This document shows positions 15,645-25,500 of a stretch of 64,000 bases of DNA, one piece after another. The notes below the pieces were generated by a model, which saw only the letters and a list, made by a program, of their open reading frames with translations, was not told where the DNA came from and searched no databases. Within the stretch, counting starts at the first letter, position 1. Every line of letters begins with the position of its first letter. The DNA comes from an uncultured Oscillospiraceae bacterium. GTDB lineage: Bacteria > Bacillota > Clostridia > Oscillospirales > Oscillospiraceae. The position numbers and the translations under genes are program-made. The stretch is from assembly GCA_900763705.1 (NCBI GenBank), contig CAAFLG010000049.1, positions 21,758 to 85,757 on the forward strand. Direction: 5' to 3'.

Positions 15645-16973
15645 ATGGAACTTTATGAAAAGCTATACGAACTGCGCCGCGCGAGCGGCATGTCGCAGGA
15701 GGAGCTTGCCGAAAAGCTCGGTGTCTCGCGCCAAGCCGTCTCCAAATGGGAGAGCGGCGCGACGCAGCCGGAGCTTCCAAAGCTCATCGAGCTGAGCAAG
15801 ATCTATCAGGTCTCCGTCGACGCGCTTTTGAGCCTTGAACACGCCAAGGAGCAGCAGGACAGTTCCCCCGCCGCCGAGAGTGCGGCGCAGGACACAGCCG
15901 AAGACGCTCCTGCGGCAAAGCCCGACTTTCGCACCTTCTGCGCGCAGCATAAGAAGAGCATCGGCGGCGCGGCCGTGGCACTCGCCGCGCTCATCGCCGT
16001 CGGCGCGCATTACAATAGCCGCATCAATGCCCTCAGTTCGCAGGTGGACGACCTGCGCGGTGAGCTGTACGGCGTGCAGAGCAGTCTCTCCAACCAGATC
16101 AACGGCATCAGCAGCACGGTTTCGGATATTCTGGAGCGCGAAATGAGCCTCGTCTTGCAGTTCGACTACAATGTGACGAACGTTGACCTCAAAAAGAAGG
16201 AGTGCACGCTCGCCTTTTCGCTGCTGCCGAAGGCGATCGACGAGGAAACGCATGTGAGCCTTCTTGTGACCGACCGCGACGCCTCTTCCCCCGAGAACTG
16301 CCATCGGCTGCCGCTCACGCAGGACGATCACGGGTATCTCACCGGCGAAGTGACGCTTGCGCTGAGCAACGATCTCGGCGTCAGCGTCAGCTTTGAAAAG
16401 GACGGTGCAAAGCAGTCGGGAGACCTTGGCGCGATCTATTCCCTCAAAGACAATGCCCTGCCGCAGGTCAGCTATCTCTTTATTCCCTATTCCTACAGCC
16501 GCAGTACCGGCAAGCCGTGGGAATATAACTTTAAGCCTTCTTCCGACGCGAGCCTTTCCGGCAGTATTTCGCTCGGCGCGCTGTCTCGCGCTTCCATTCG
16601 CAGCGCCTGCCTTACATACAGCCGCGCGGGCGAGATCCTCGAGCGCGTGCCGCTTGCGGCATCGTCGTGCTCGGATGCGCCCATCGTCACCGCGATCAGC
16701 AGCGACAGCGCCGAGGCCGTTTGCGTTTCTCAGGATGTTGCCTATTATGAGCTCACCATCGCCGACAAGAAACAGTCCTCCTTCTCCATTACGCTTGAAA
16801 CGACGCCGCTCGTCTGCGAGCTTGTTGTCGATCTTTCGGATGGCATCACCCTGCGCGCCCGTCTCTTTGAAGTGCGCAGCACAGAAGGCGGAGACGATTG
16901 GGATGAGACAAATGATCCTGATCTCCTCGGCTCTCTCCCCTTCACCGTTGAATATCCCGCCGCGGAAAACTGA
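15645..16973 (+). CDS. Membrane-anchored XRE-family regulator with extracytoplasmic domain
   Basis: A 442-residue protein. Residues 1-65 are an XRE helix-turn-helix (MSQEELAEKLGVSRQAVSKWE). A charged linker follows. One transmembrane segment lies at about 107-123 (GGAAVALAALIAVGAHY), then a short coiled coil (INALSSQVDDLRGELYGVQS), and finally about 300 residues of beta-rich sequence outside the membrane. This is the layout of a one-component membrane regulator that may sense an envelope signal and act on DNA directly. The outer domain is not recognised. CAAAGGAGGAATCACGC is upstream of the start. Monocistronic, ended by a bidirectional terminator. Confidence 0.78.
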   Translation: MELYEKLYELRRASGMSQEELAEKLGVSRQAVSKWESGATQPELPKLIELSKIYQVSVDALLSLEHAKEQQDSSPAAESAAQDTAEDAPAAKPDFRTFCAQHKKSIGGAAVALAALIAVGAHYNSRINALSSQVDDLRGELYGVQSSLSNQINGISSTVSDILEREMSLVLQFDYNVTNVDLKKKECTLAFSLLPKAIDEETHVSLLVTDRDASSPENCHRLPLTQDDHGYLTGEVTLALSNDLGVSVSFEKDGAKQSGDLGAIYSLKDNALPQVSYLFIPYSYSRSTGKPWEYNFKPSSDASLSGSISLGALSRASIRSACLTYSRAGEILERVPLAASSCSDAPIVTAISSDSAEAVCVSQDVAYYELTIADKKQSSFSITLETTPLVCELVVDLSDGITLRARLFEVRSTEGGDDWDETNDPDLLGSLPFTVEYPAAEN

Positions 16974-16997
16974 CCATTTTCCGCGAGGCACAAAGAA

Positions 16998-17029
16998 AAA
17001 AGCAGCTCTGCCGTAGCAGAGCTGCTTTT
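16998..17029. terminator. Bidirectional terminator between the XRE gene and rpmE
   Basis: A 14-bp perfect stem (16998-17011 with 17016-17029) with a 4-nt loop and A/T tracts on both sides. Confidence 0.9.
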
Positions 17030-17038
17030 GTGATTGAA

Positions 17039-17239
17039 TTAGTTCAGGCCGAACTTCTTGTTGAACTTGGCAACGCGGCCGCCGGTATCGACCAGCTTCT
17101 GCTTACCAGTGAAGAAGGGGTGACACTTAGAGCACACTTCCACCTTGATATTCTGCTTGGTGGAACCTGTCTCAATCACATTACCGCAGGCGCAAGTAAT
17201 AGTAGTCTGCTGATAATTGGGATGGATTCCTTCCTTCAT
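17039..17239 (-). CDS. rpmE: 50S ribosomal protein L31 (zinc-binding type)
   Basis: A 66-residue ribosomal protein. C16, C18, C36 and C39 (TCACG and CSKCHPF) form the zinc site of the C+ type L31, and FTGKQK is the family signature. GAGGTGAACACGAGCA stands before the ATG. No zinc-independent paralogue is seen nearby. It stands alone between a terminator and an ElaA-like gene. Confidence 0.96.
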   Translation of the reverse strand: MKEGIHPNYQQTTITCACGNVIETGSTKQNIKVEVCSKCHPFFTGKQKLVDTGGRVAKFNKKFGLN

Positions 17240-17354
17240 TGCTCGTGTTCACCTCTTTCCGATCCAAATGTACCTTGATAACAAAGCCATTTGGTATGTT
17301 ACCACGCTTTCTGTCAAATTGCAAGAGAAATTTTCCGCCTTTTCGCGAAAATCA

Positions 17355-17795
17355 TCACTTTTTTTGCCACAGCATCCCGATGTGCGGGATACCGTCCTCC
17401 AAAAACTCCTCCGTTGTCTGCACAAAGCCCAGATGCTCGTAGAGTGTCCGCGCGTAAGTCTGCGCCTCGATACGCACCCTGTCCGCGCCGTATTTCTCCT
17501 GCGCAACGCGCAGTCCCTCCGAAACGATGCGCGTTCCCAGCCCGCGCCGGCGCTCGGCGGCGATCACGCGCCCGATGGCGCACTCGGGGAACGCGGCGCC
17601 CGGCTCGAGCACACGAAGATACGCGCGGATCGCGCCGTCTTCTTCGAGCCAGACGTGGTACGCCCGCTCGTCCGCGTCGTCCACCTCCTGATAGGGGCAG
17701 CGCTGCTCCACCACGAAGACCGACACGCGCAGCCTGTAAATATCGTGCAGCTCCTTTGCGCTCAGCGCGGAAAAATGCTTCACCTTCAGTTCCAT
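17355..17795 (-). CDS. ElaA-like GNAT acetyltransferase
   Basis: A 146-residue acetyltransferase close to E. coli ElaA. Typical features are RLRVSVFVVEQRCPYQEVDD near residue 22, IGRVIAAERRRGLGTRIVSE (acetyl-CoA loop R-R-G-L-G-T) and EAQTYARTLYEHLGF. The start at 17795 has GGGAGGAGGGG upstream; the in-frame reading to 17816 adds nothing conserved. Physiological substrate unknown. Divergent from azlCD. Confidence 0.88.
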   Translation of the reverse strand: MELKVKHFSALSAKELHDIYRLRVSVFVVEQRCPYQEVDDADERAYHVWLEEDGAIRAYLRVLEPGAAFPECAIGRVIAAERRRGLGTRIVSEGLRVAQEKYGADRVRIEAQTYARTLYEHLGFVQTTEEFLEDGIPHIGMLWQKK

Positions 17796-17839
17796 TGCGC
17801 CCCTCCTCCCGATCATGCGATTTTATGATACACGTCCTC

Positions 17840-17868
17840 TTTACTTCTGTCAATCTTCGACGTATAAT
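17840..17868 (+). promoter_or_regulatory. Promoter of azlCD
   Basis: TATAAT at 17863-17868 with a weak -35 (TTTACT, 17840-17845) 17 bp upstream. It lies in the divergent region with the ElaA-like gene. Confidence 0.5.
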
Positions 17869-17925
17869 AGCGTTCGCCGCGGCAGAGCGCGGCTTTTCCC
17901 AAGTAAAAGAGAGAAGGATTTTTAT

Positions 17926-18636
17926 ATGCATCAGCGGGGTTTCCTGCGCGGTCTGCGCGACGGCGCGCCCATCGCCCTCGGTTACTTTGCCGTCAGCTTC
18001 GGCGTCGGCATCAGCGCCCACAGCGCGCATTTGAGCATCTTTCAGGGCTTTCTGCTCAGCTTTTTGAACAACGCCTCCTCCGGCGAGTACGGCGGCATCA
18101 CCATCATCGCCGCCGACGCGGGCTTCTGGGCCATGGCGCTGATGATGCTGGTCGTCAACGCGCGCTACCTTCTGATGAGCTGCGCGCTCAGCCAGCACCT
18201 CTCGCCCGACACGCCGCTCGCCTGGCGGATGCTCATCGCCTACGACCTCACGGATGAGCTTTTCGGCCTCGCCGTTGCGCAGCCGGGCTATCTCGATGTG
18301 CACTATTACCTTGGCGCGATGTGCGCCGCCATGCCGTGCTGGAGTCTTGGCACCGTGCTCGGCGTGCTGCTCGGCAACCTCATGCCCGCGTGGGCGGAGA
18401 GCGGCTTTTCCGTCATGCTCTTCGGTATGTTCATCGCCATCATCATTCCCGTCAGCCGCCAGAACCGCACCGTGCTCGCCTGCGTTGGTGTGAGCTTTGC
18501 CTGCTCTTTCCTTGCAAGCGTCCTGCCCTTCACGCGCGAGCTTTCTGAGGGGATGCGCATTTTGCTTCTGACCATCGTCATCTCCGCGCTCGCCGCCATC
18601 CTGTTTCCGCATAAGGAGGATGATCTCGTCGCATGA
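17926..18636 (+). CDS. azlC: AzlC family branched-chain amino acid exporter subunit
   Basis: A 236-residue membrane protein with about six to eight segments. The opening RDGAPIALGYFAVSFGVGI is the AzlC signature. With AzlD it forms a two-component exporter (LIV-E family) for branched-chain amino acids or analogues. GAGAAGGATTTTTAT precedes the start. The stop overlaps the azlD start by 4 bp, the usual coupling of this pair. Confidence 0.93.
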   Translation: MHQRGFLRGLRDGAPIALGYFAVSFGVGISAHSAHLSIFQGFLLSFLNNASSGEYGGITIIAADAGFWAMALMMLVVNARYLLMSCALSQHLSPDTPLAWRMLIAYDLTDELFGLAVAQPGYLDVHYYLGAMCAAMPCWSLGTVLGVLLGNLMPAWAESGFSVMLFGMFIAIIIPVSRQNRTVLACVGVSFACSFLASVLPFTRELSEGMRILLLTIVISALAAILFPHKEDDLVA

Positions 18637-18935
18637 AAACCTATCTCTATCTGTTCGTCATGGCGCTCACGACCTATCTCATCCGTGTCCTGCCGCTCAC
18701 GCTCATCCGCAAGCCCATCCGCAGCCCCTTCCTGCGCTCGTTTCTCTATTATGTTCCCTATGTCACGCTCTCGGTGATGACCTTTCCCGCTATCATGCAC
18801 GCCACGCAGTCGCCCGTTGCGGGCGCGGCGGCCATGCTCGTGGGCATCGCGTGCTCTTGGTGCGGACTGGGGCTTTTGCCCGTGTCGCTCCTCTGCTGCG
18901 CCACGGTGTTCGTCCTCGAATTTTTCCTCGTATGA
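18633..18935 (+). CDS. azlD: AzlD family branched-chain amino acid exporter subunit
   Basis: A 100-residue membrane protein with three to four segments (MALTTYLIRVLPLTLIRKPI at the N-terminus, then SFLYYVPYVTLSVMTFPAI). It is the small partner of AzlC, with which it overlaps by 4 bp. Length is typical. Confidence 0.92.
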   Translation: MKTYLYLFVMALTTYLIRVLPLTLIRKPIRSPFLRSFLYYVPYVTLSVMTFPAIMHATQSPVAGAAAMLVGIACSWCGLGLLPVSLLCCATVFVLEFFLV

Positions 18936-18946
18936 GCCGTGAATAG

Positions 18947-18987
18947 AAGAAAACAGGCATCCGCCATTGTCGGATGCCTGTTTTCTT
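18947..18987. terminator. Bidirectional terminator between azlD and addA
   Basis: A 17-bp perfect stem (18947-18963 with 18971-18987) with a 7-nt loop. The arm ends are A-rich and T-rich. Confidence 0.92.
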
Positions 18988-19013
18988 GTTCTGCGCGGGA
19001 TATCCGTCCCGCG

Positions 19014-22000
19014 TTACAGCCGTACTTCTTCCCCGGCGGAGAAGAAGTACAGCAGCTTTTCCTTGACCCGTTTCCCTGTCACGCGCGCGAGCGCCATGGA
19101 ATAGGCCTCAAGCTGGGGGCGATAGTGCGCGGCGCGCTCTGCGAGGTTGTCGCGCGAGACGCGGTCAGTCTTGAAGTCCACGACCACGATCTCGCCGCCC
19201 TCTTCAAAGAAACAGTCCACCACGCCCTGCAAGAGCACCGCGTCATCCGCGTCCACGTTCGCAAACTCCCGCACGGGGCGCAGCAGCGAGAAGCGGTACT
19301 CGCGTCGGACGCTTTCGCTCCTTCGGATGCGCTGCGCGAGCGGACTTTGCAAAAAGCGTACGATCGCGCGCACATCCACGGCCCGTGCCTGCTCGTCCGT
19401 CAGCTTGCGCTGCGTGCGCATCGACTCGATCTGCGCGCGCACGCCCGCCTCGTCCTCTGCGCGGGAAAAGTCGAGGTACTGCATCGCAAGATGGATCGCC
19501 GTGCCGCGTTCAGCGCCCGAAAGCGCCTCTTTCCCTGCAAGGAATTTTGGTTTACACAGGCTGCGCAATCTGGGCGGCAGCGTTGTATTCTCGGAGATCT
19601 CTTCGTCCAGCGCGCGGCCCTTGAGCTGCGTCGCCGTGAGCTTTGCAGGCAGGAGCGTCTCTGCGCGATGGGGGTATTCATACTCGAGCGCCAAAGTGTC
19701 CACGCGCATTTCCTCTGCCCGCGGCGCATCCTCGCGCGCTGTCTCGTCCTCTGCCGTGGGTGCAAAGGCGCTCAGCGCGTCGTGCACGCACACGGTCCAC
19801 GGCGTTTCGTCGGCAAAAAAGCGACCCTCGCCGCTCTGCTCGGCAAACGCGCGGAGCGCATATGCTTCGCTGCGCTGCAAAAGCGGCAGCATGATCCAGT
19901 CCCCCATGCACTTGCCGTCGTCCACGGCCTCGGGCAGCACGGGACACGAGCTCACGGCCAGAAGATCCCGGACGCGGCTGCGCGCGTTTGCCTGCGTATG
20001 CACCATCACGAGCTTTTCCTTCGCGCGCGTCATCGCAACGTAGAGCACGCGCATTTCCTCGGCCCTGGCCTCGCGCCGCAGCGTGTGCTCGAGCGCCTGG
20101 CGCGCAAGCGTCGGGTACTGGATATGCCGCTGCGTATCCACGCATACCGGGCCAAGGCCAAGCTGCGGATGCACCAAAACCGAACTCTGAAAGTCCATGT
20201 TGCTGAAGCGCCGCGCAAGATCCGACAAAATGACCACCGGGAACTCAAGGCCCTTCGACTTGTGGATCGACATAATGCGCACGCCGCCGCTCACGCCCGC
20301 GCCCTGCGGTGCGTTCGCCTCCCCGCTCGCAAGCTGGGCGCGCAGAGCGCTGACGAAGGAGAAGAGGCCCAAGTGTCCCGCGCGCTCAAAATCCTCGCTC
20401 ATCTGCAAAAAGGCAAGCAGGTTTTCTTTGCGCGCCTGTCCGTCCGTCATCGCGCCAAACACCGCCATCACATGGCAGGCGCGGTAGATCTCGTCGAGCA
20501 GCTCCCGCACGCGAAGCGACGCCGCCCGCTCGCGAAGCGCGCGCAATTGGGCGAGAAAATGCGCCGTCTTCTCGCTCTCATCGGCGAACAGCGCATCATA
20601 AAAGTCGCCGCTTTTCCGCTTTGCGCGGATCTGCGCGAGCTCATCAGGCGTGAAGCCGAAGAGCGGCGATCTCAGCACCGACAGCAGCGGCACATCCTGA
20701 CGCGGATTGTCGATGACTTGCAGGAGCGAGAAGAGCACCGCGATCTCCGTCGCGGCGAAAAAGTCGCCGCCCGCGTCCGAGGCGCAGCGCACCCCCCGCG
20801 ACTCCATCGCGCGGCGGAAGTCTGCAAGGCGCGTTCGCGGCGAGCGCATCAGGATGACGATGTCCTCCTCGCGCACGGGACGCAGTTCTTTCGTCTCATC
20901 ATCCTGTACAGGAAATTTACTTGTCAGCATATCGCGGATATAGTCCGCGACGAACGCGGCCTCGGCCTCGCTCGCGCGCACGCGCCGCTCGCCCGTCTGC
21001 GTTGGCAGGTCGAGCAGGTGGAACTCCGCGCCGCAGCGATCGGACGGCACGTAGCTCGCGCCGGGCCGCAGCATTTCGTCCTCGCCGTAGTCAAGCTCGC
21101 CCATTTCCTCGGAAAGAATGTTGCAGAAGACGAAATTCGTCGCCTCCAGCACCTCCTTGCGCGAGCGGAAATTGCGCGAGAGCAGGAGCTTCGCACTCTC
21201 ATGCTCGCCCGCCGCCGCAAGGGGCGGCCATGTGTTGTAATGCTGCAAAAAGATGCGCGGGTCTGCCAGACGGAAGCGGTAAATACTCTGCTTCACATCT
21301 CCGACCGTGAAAAGGTTTTCTCCTTTACGGGATATCGCGTCAAAAATGCGGTTCTGCACCTCGTTGGTGTCCTGATACTCGTCCACCATGATCTCGCGGT
21401 AGCGCGCGCTGACGATGCGCGCAAGCTCTGTCGGCACGCCGTCCTCTCCGATGAGAAGGCGGATGGCCTCGTGCTCCTGATCGGAGAAGTCAGCAGAATT
21501 CCGCCGCCGCTTTTCCTCGTTGTACCGGCGGGAAAAGTCCGCCGTCAGGTCGATGAGCGCGAGCATTGCGGGCGCCATCGTGCGCAGGTCCTCCACCGCC
21601 TCGTCGGACGAGGCGGAAAAAATCTCGGCAAAGCCCTTGACGGTCTCCTTGCAGTTGTCCCACAGGCTTTTCATGCGCGCTTTCATCTCGCCGCCGTCGC
21701 TGTCCTTCACCGCCGAGAGGCGGGGGAACGTGATCGCCGCGCCGCGCGAAGCATCCCAGCTCTCCTTTGTCTTCTCTTCCAGCGCGCCAAGCTGCAAGGA
21801 GACATCCAAAAAGGCGGGCGCATACTTCTGGTTCAGCGCGTCGTTTTCGCACATCTCCTGCGCCGCGCGGCTCAAAAGCTCCCTGCAATGGCGCGCCTTG
21901 CGCCGCACTTCGTTTAAGAGGATCCTGCCGTATGGCGTATCCTCGACCTTCTCCGGCACGGCGCGCCAGAACGCGCGCTGCGCGTCAAGCCACTTGTCCT

Positions 22001-22577
22001 CATAGGGCTGCGCCTGCAATTTTGCGTGCAGCTCGAGCACCAGCGCCTCGAGCGCGCTGTCGTCGCGCCCAGCGCCGAGCGTGTCGGCCAGCAGCGTGCC
22101 GCCGTCCGTCAGGCGGTCGTAAAAATCATCCAGCGTGCGCGCGAGCACGCGCTCGCGCAGCACCTGCGCCTCGTTCTCATCCAGCACGCGGAAATCCGGC
22201 CGCAGCGCATGACCGCGCGCGTCCTCGCTGAGCAGGTGGCAGTTCTCGCGCAGAAGTGCGGTGCAGAAGGCGTCCACTGTTTTGATGTCCGCGCGGTAAA
22301 CGCGCAGCATCTGCCGCCGCAGATGCTCGTTGCCGGGGTCGCGCTCCATGCGCTCGGTGAGCGCCTTGGCGATCTTGCCGCGCAGCTCGCTCGCCGCGGC
22401 GCGCGTGTAGGTAATAATGAGGAAATCGTCAAGATCCGCGCCCTCGCGCTCCACATAGGAAAAGAGCCGCTCGACGAGCACCTTCGTCTTGCCCGAGCCT
22501 GCCGCCGCGGAGACAAGGAGGCTGCGCTCCCGACTGTCCACCGCCGCTTGCTGTTCATTCGTCAGTTTTTCAGCCAT
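19014..22577 (-). CDS. addA: Helicase-exonuclease AddAB, subunit AddA
   Basis: A 1187-residue UvrD-type helicase and nuclease that processes double-strand breaks for RecA loading. Helicase motif I SAAAGSGKTKVLVERL is at about 22-37, motif II VDEYQDTNEVQ near 398, and motif VI RVLYVAMTRAKEKL near 850. The C-terminal RecB-type nuclease has GEIVVVDFKTDRV (key D and K) with preceding YRFSLLRPV. Length is normal. Its start overlaps the addB stop by 8 bp, so the subunits are coupled. It is terminated by the hairpin shared with azlD. Confidence 0.96.
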   Translation of the reverse strand: MAEKLTNEQQAAVDSRERSLLVSAAAGSGKTKVLVERLFSYVEREGADLDDFLIITYTRAAASELRGKIAKALTERMERDPGNEHLRRQMLRVYRADIKTVDAFCTALLRENCHLLSEDARGHALRPDFRVLDENEAQVLRERVLARTLDDFYDRLTDGGTLLADTLGAGRDDSALEALVLELHAKLQAQPYEDKWLDAQRAFWRAVPEKVEDTPYGRILLNEVRRKARHCRELLSRAAQEMCENDALNQKYAPAFLDVSLQLGALEEKTKESWDASRGAAITFPRLSAVKDSDGGEMKARMKSLWDNCKETVKGFAEIFSASSDEAVEDLRTMAPAMLALIDLTADFSRRYNEEKRRRNSADFSDQEHEAIRLLIGEDGVPTELARIVSARYREIMVDEYQDTNEVQNRIFDAISRKGENLFTVGDVKQSIYRFRLADPRIFLQHYNTWPPLAAAGEHESAKLLLSRNFRSRKEVLEATNFVFCNILSEEMGELDYGEDEMLRPGASYVPSDRCGAEFHLLDLPTQTGERRVRASEAEAAFVADYIRDMLTSKFPVQDDETKELRPVREEDIVILMRSPRTRLADFRRAMESRGVRCASDAGGDFFAATEIAVLFSLLQVIDNPRQDVPLLSVLRSPLFGFTPDELAQIRAKRKSGDFYDALFADESEKTAHFLAQLRALRERAASLRVRELLDEIYRACHVMAVFGAMTDGQARKENLLAFLQMSEDFERAGHLGLFSFVSALRAQLASGEANAPQGAGVSGGVRIMSIHKSKGLEFPVVILSDLARRFSNMDFQSSVLVHPQLGLGPVCVDTQRHIQYPTLARQALEHTLRREARAEEMRVLYVAMTRAKEKLVMVHTQANARSRVRDLLAVSSCPVLPEAVDDGKCMGDWIMLPLLQRSEAYALRAFAEQSGEGRFFADETPWTVCVHDALSAFAPTAEDETAREDAPRAEEMRVDTLALEYEYPHRAETLLPAKLTATQLKGRALDEEISENTTLPPRLRSLCKPKFLAGKEALSGAERGTAIHLAMQYLDFSRAEDEAGVRAQIESMRTQRKLTDEQARAVDVRAIVRFLQSPLAQRIRRSESVRREYRFSLLRPVREFANVDADDAVLLQGVVDCFFEEGGEIVVVDFKTDRVSRDNLAERAAHYRPQLEAYSMALARVTGKRVKEKLLYFFSAGEEVRL

Positions 22578-25500
22578 TCTCGCGCGCCCCCTCTCCGTTC
22601 ACTTCGTCTATATGCTGCCAGAATTCGTCGTTCTTCGTTGCTTTGATGTATTCCATGCGGTCGCTGCCGCTGCCCTCTTCGAAGTGGCAGGCACTTGCGA
22701 ACTCGCAGTAAGTGCAGGCCGACTGCTGCGGCGTGCGCGCGTAAGGGTCGGCATCGATGTTGCCGGAGAAGACCTCGCCCGCGATCTCGCGCAGCACGCG
22801 GTCCACATAGCGGGCGAGCTTTTCAAACTGCCCCTCGGAGGCAAGGTTTCCCGTCACCGTGCCGTCCTTTTTCACCGCGATGGGAAGATAACTCGCCTCT
22901 TCGAGCGCGCTGTGCTCCATCGCTTGCAGGACAGCCGCCTCTTCCAGCACCATGCCGCTGCGCCTGAGCTCCTTTTTGCGCGCCTTTTCGATCTTTTCCG
23001 GCGCAGTGTCGCGCGCGCAGCGCAGCATCGGTTCGCGCGCGGGCGTGTAAAGCACACCCGCCGGGACAATCTCCTTCCCGCCGAAGAGCGCACCGCCCGC
23101 CTGCTCGAGCGCAAAGAGGTAGAGCAGCATCTGTAGGCCCAGTCCGTAGCGCACCTCCGCAAGGTCGAAGCTCTTGCGCCCTGTCTTATAGTCCACAACG
23201 CGCAGATAGAGCTTTCCGCCGTGCTCCCAGCCGTCCACGCGGTCAACCTTTCCGACCACACGCGCGGTGTTTCCCTTTTCGCGCACGGTGATGGCGGGCA
23301 TCTGCCCGCCCGGCCCGAAGGCAAGCTCAAATGCCATCGGCTCAAAGTCCGAGTGCTTGAGTTCGTCCGCCACCTCGTCCATGATGCGCTGCGTGGAATC
23401 GCACAGGCGGTCAAAGAGGTAGCGGAAGCGAGCGCTCTTTTCCGAAAGATCCGGCAGCACGCGCGCCTTGTAGTCCGCGATGGCCTCCTGCACCAGCGCG
23501 TGCAGTTCCGCCTTTTCAAGCGTGTGCAATCCGCCGCGCGTCTTTGCCGCGCGCAGCGTGTGCTCCATCACATCATGCACGAAGGTGCCGATCTGCGGGG
23601 CGTCAAAGCCCGCGCCCGTGCGCTCCTTTGCGCGCAGGCCGTAGCGCAGGAAGTAGGCAAAGTGGCACGCGCGCGCCTTATCCATCTGCGAGGCGGACAG
23701 GCGCAGCGCATCGCCGTAGAGCGAACGCACCGCATTTCTTGAGAGCTTGCCGCGCGTGGTGCGCGAGGCCGCGCGCATCGCCGCAAGCACACTCTCCGCA
23801 TCGGCCCTTCCTTCAAAATACTGCCACAGCGCGCCGCCGATGTGCTCGCCCGCATACTCGAGCGCCGCGTCCTTTGCCGTCAGGCGATACGCCTTGTCAG
23901 CATCTTCTTTCTGTACCTTTACGTCCGGCAGCAGGCGCGCGATGCGCCCGATGGCGAACGAGGGACGCTTCTCTCCGCCCGCGCCGTCCGACACGGGGTA
24001 GGAAAGCGTCAGCTTTTCCGTCGGCTGGGCGAGAGAGGCGTAAAGGTTCTGAATTTCCAGCCGGAACTGCTCCATGCCGTGCGGCGCAAGGAAGATCTCG
24101 CGCTGCTCGAGCGCCTCTCTGTCCTCGTCGCGCAGCACGCCGCCGCCCGTTTCCGCCGCGGGCAGCACGCCGTCGTTTGCGCCGAGCAGGAAGAGCGCGC
24201 GCACCGTATGGCGGTCGTTTCGCGTCATCTCGCAGAGGTTCACCGCGTCCAGCGTCACGGGGATCGTGCCCACGCTGTACTGCGTCAGCACGAGGCGGAA
24301 GAGCTGGGCGAATTCCTCGGCGCCGAGCACCGTGTCGCCCAGGATCTCCACAAACTGATCCATCACGCCGCAGAGGATGGTCCACAGCTGCGCCGTTTCC
24401 TCGGCGCGCTGTGCCTCTCCTTCGGAAAAGAGGCGTTCGGTCTGCGCTTGCAGCGCATCCGGCAGGTCGATCTCTTCTAGGTAGTCATAGAGCGCACGGA
24501 CCTTCTCCTCCGCCGTGCCGCTGCCGCCCACGCCCTCCTTGAGGTGCGCGAACGGGCCCTGCACGCGCGCTCTGAGCGCGTTCACCGCCGCAAGGCGCTC
24601 TCTTGCCTCATCCGTCCAGTCCGCGCCGTAGCCGTCGGGGTGCGCGCTCCACGGCGTTTCCCGCGTCCATGCGCCCCCGCGCACCTCCCACTTGAGCGCG
24701 TAATTTTCAAGGAGGTCGCACTCTTCCATCGTAAGCCCCGCAAGCCCCGTTTTGAGGCAGCGGAACACGTCCTCATATTCAAATCCGCCCGTCGCCGCGT
24801 CGAGCGCGCCGAGCAGCAGCGTCAGGACGCTGCTGCGCAGAATGTCGCTCCGGTGGGCATAGTAGAGCGGGATGCCGAAGCGCGCGAAGGCCGTTTGCAG
24901 CGCAGCGGCATAGCTTTCAAGGTTCCGCGCCGTGACCGTGATGTCGCGGTAGCGATAGCCCTGCTCGCGCACGAGCGAGAGGATCTGCGCGGCGACCCAT
25001 TCGCACTCGCTGTAGGCACTGCTCGCCTCGTAGAGCACGACGGCGTCCGTCCCGCCCGGCAATGTACGCGCAGGGCCGAAAAAGCAGCGCTCGATGTGCG
25101 AAAGCGCGCCGCTATCGCCGCTCGGCGCAAGCGTTTCTTCCTCGCAGGGAACGCCCGCGTCGCGCGCAAGGGCGATGAGCTGCGCGCGCACGCGCAGCCC
25201 CGCCGAAAATAGCTCCCGGTCGCCATCATCGCCCAGCAGCGTGACCGTCACGCTCTTCGCGCGGCGCAGCAGGATGCGCAGGATGCGCAGCTCGCGCCCC
25301 GTAAAGTAGGAAAAGCCGTCCAGAAACACGTCTTTCCCGTCGATGTAGCCCGATTCCTCCAGGTGCTCCTCCAGCTTTTGCAGCGCCTCGCGCGCATCGC
25401 GTCCCGGCGCGTTGAGCTTGGCGAGATAGACGCCGTACAAAAGCGCGATGTCGCGCAGCTTGTCGCCGCTCTCGCCCTCAAGGTCTTCGACGCGCTCGGC

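Noticed and set aside
18939..21917. 992-codon plus-strand open frame
   Set aside because: Antisense shadow of addA; Arg/His/Ala-rich composition typical of reverse frames in GC-rich genes.
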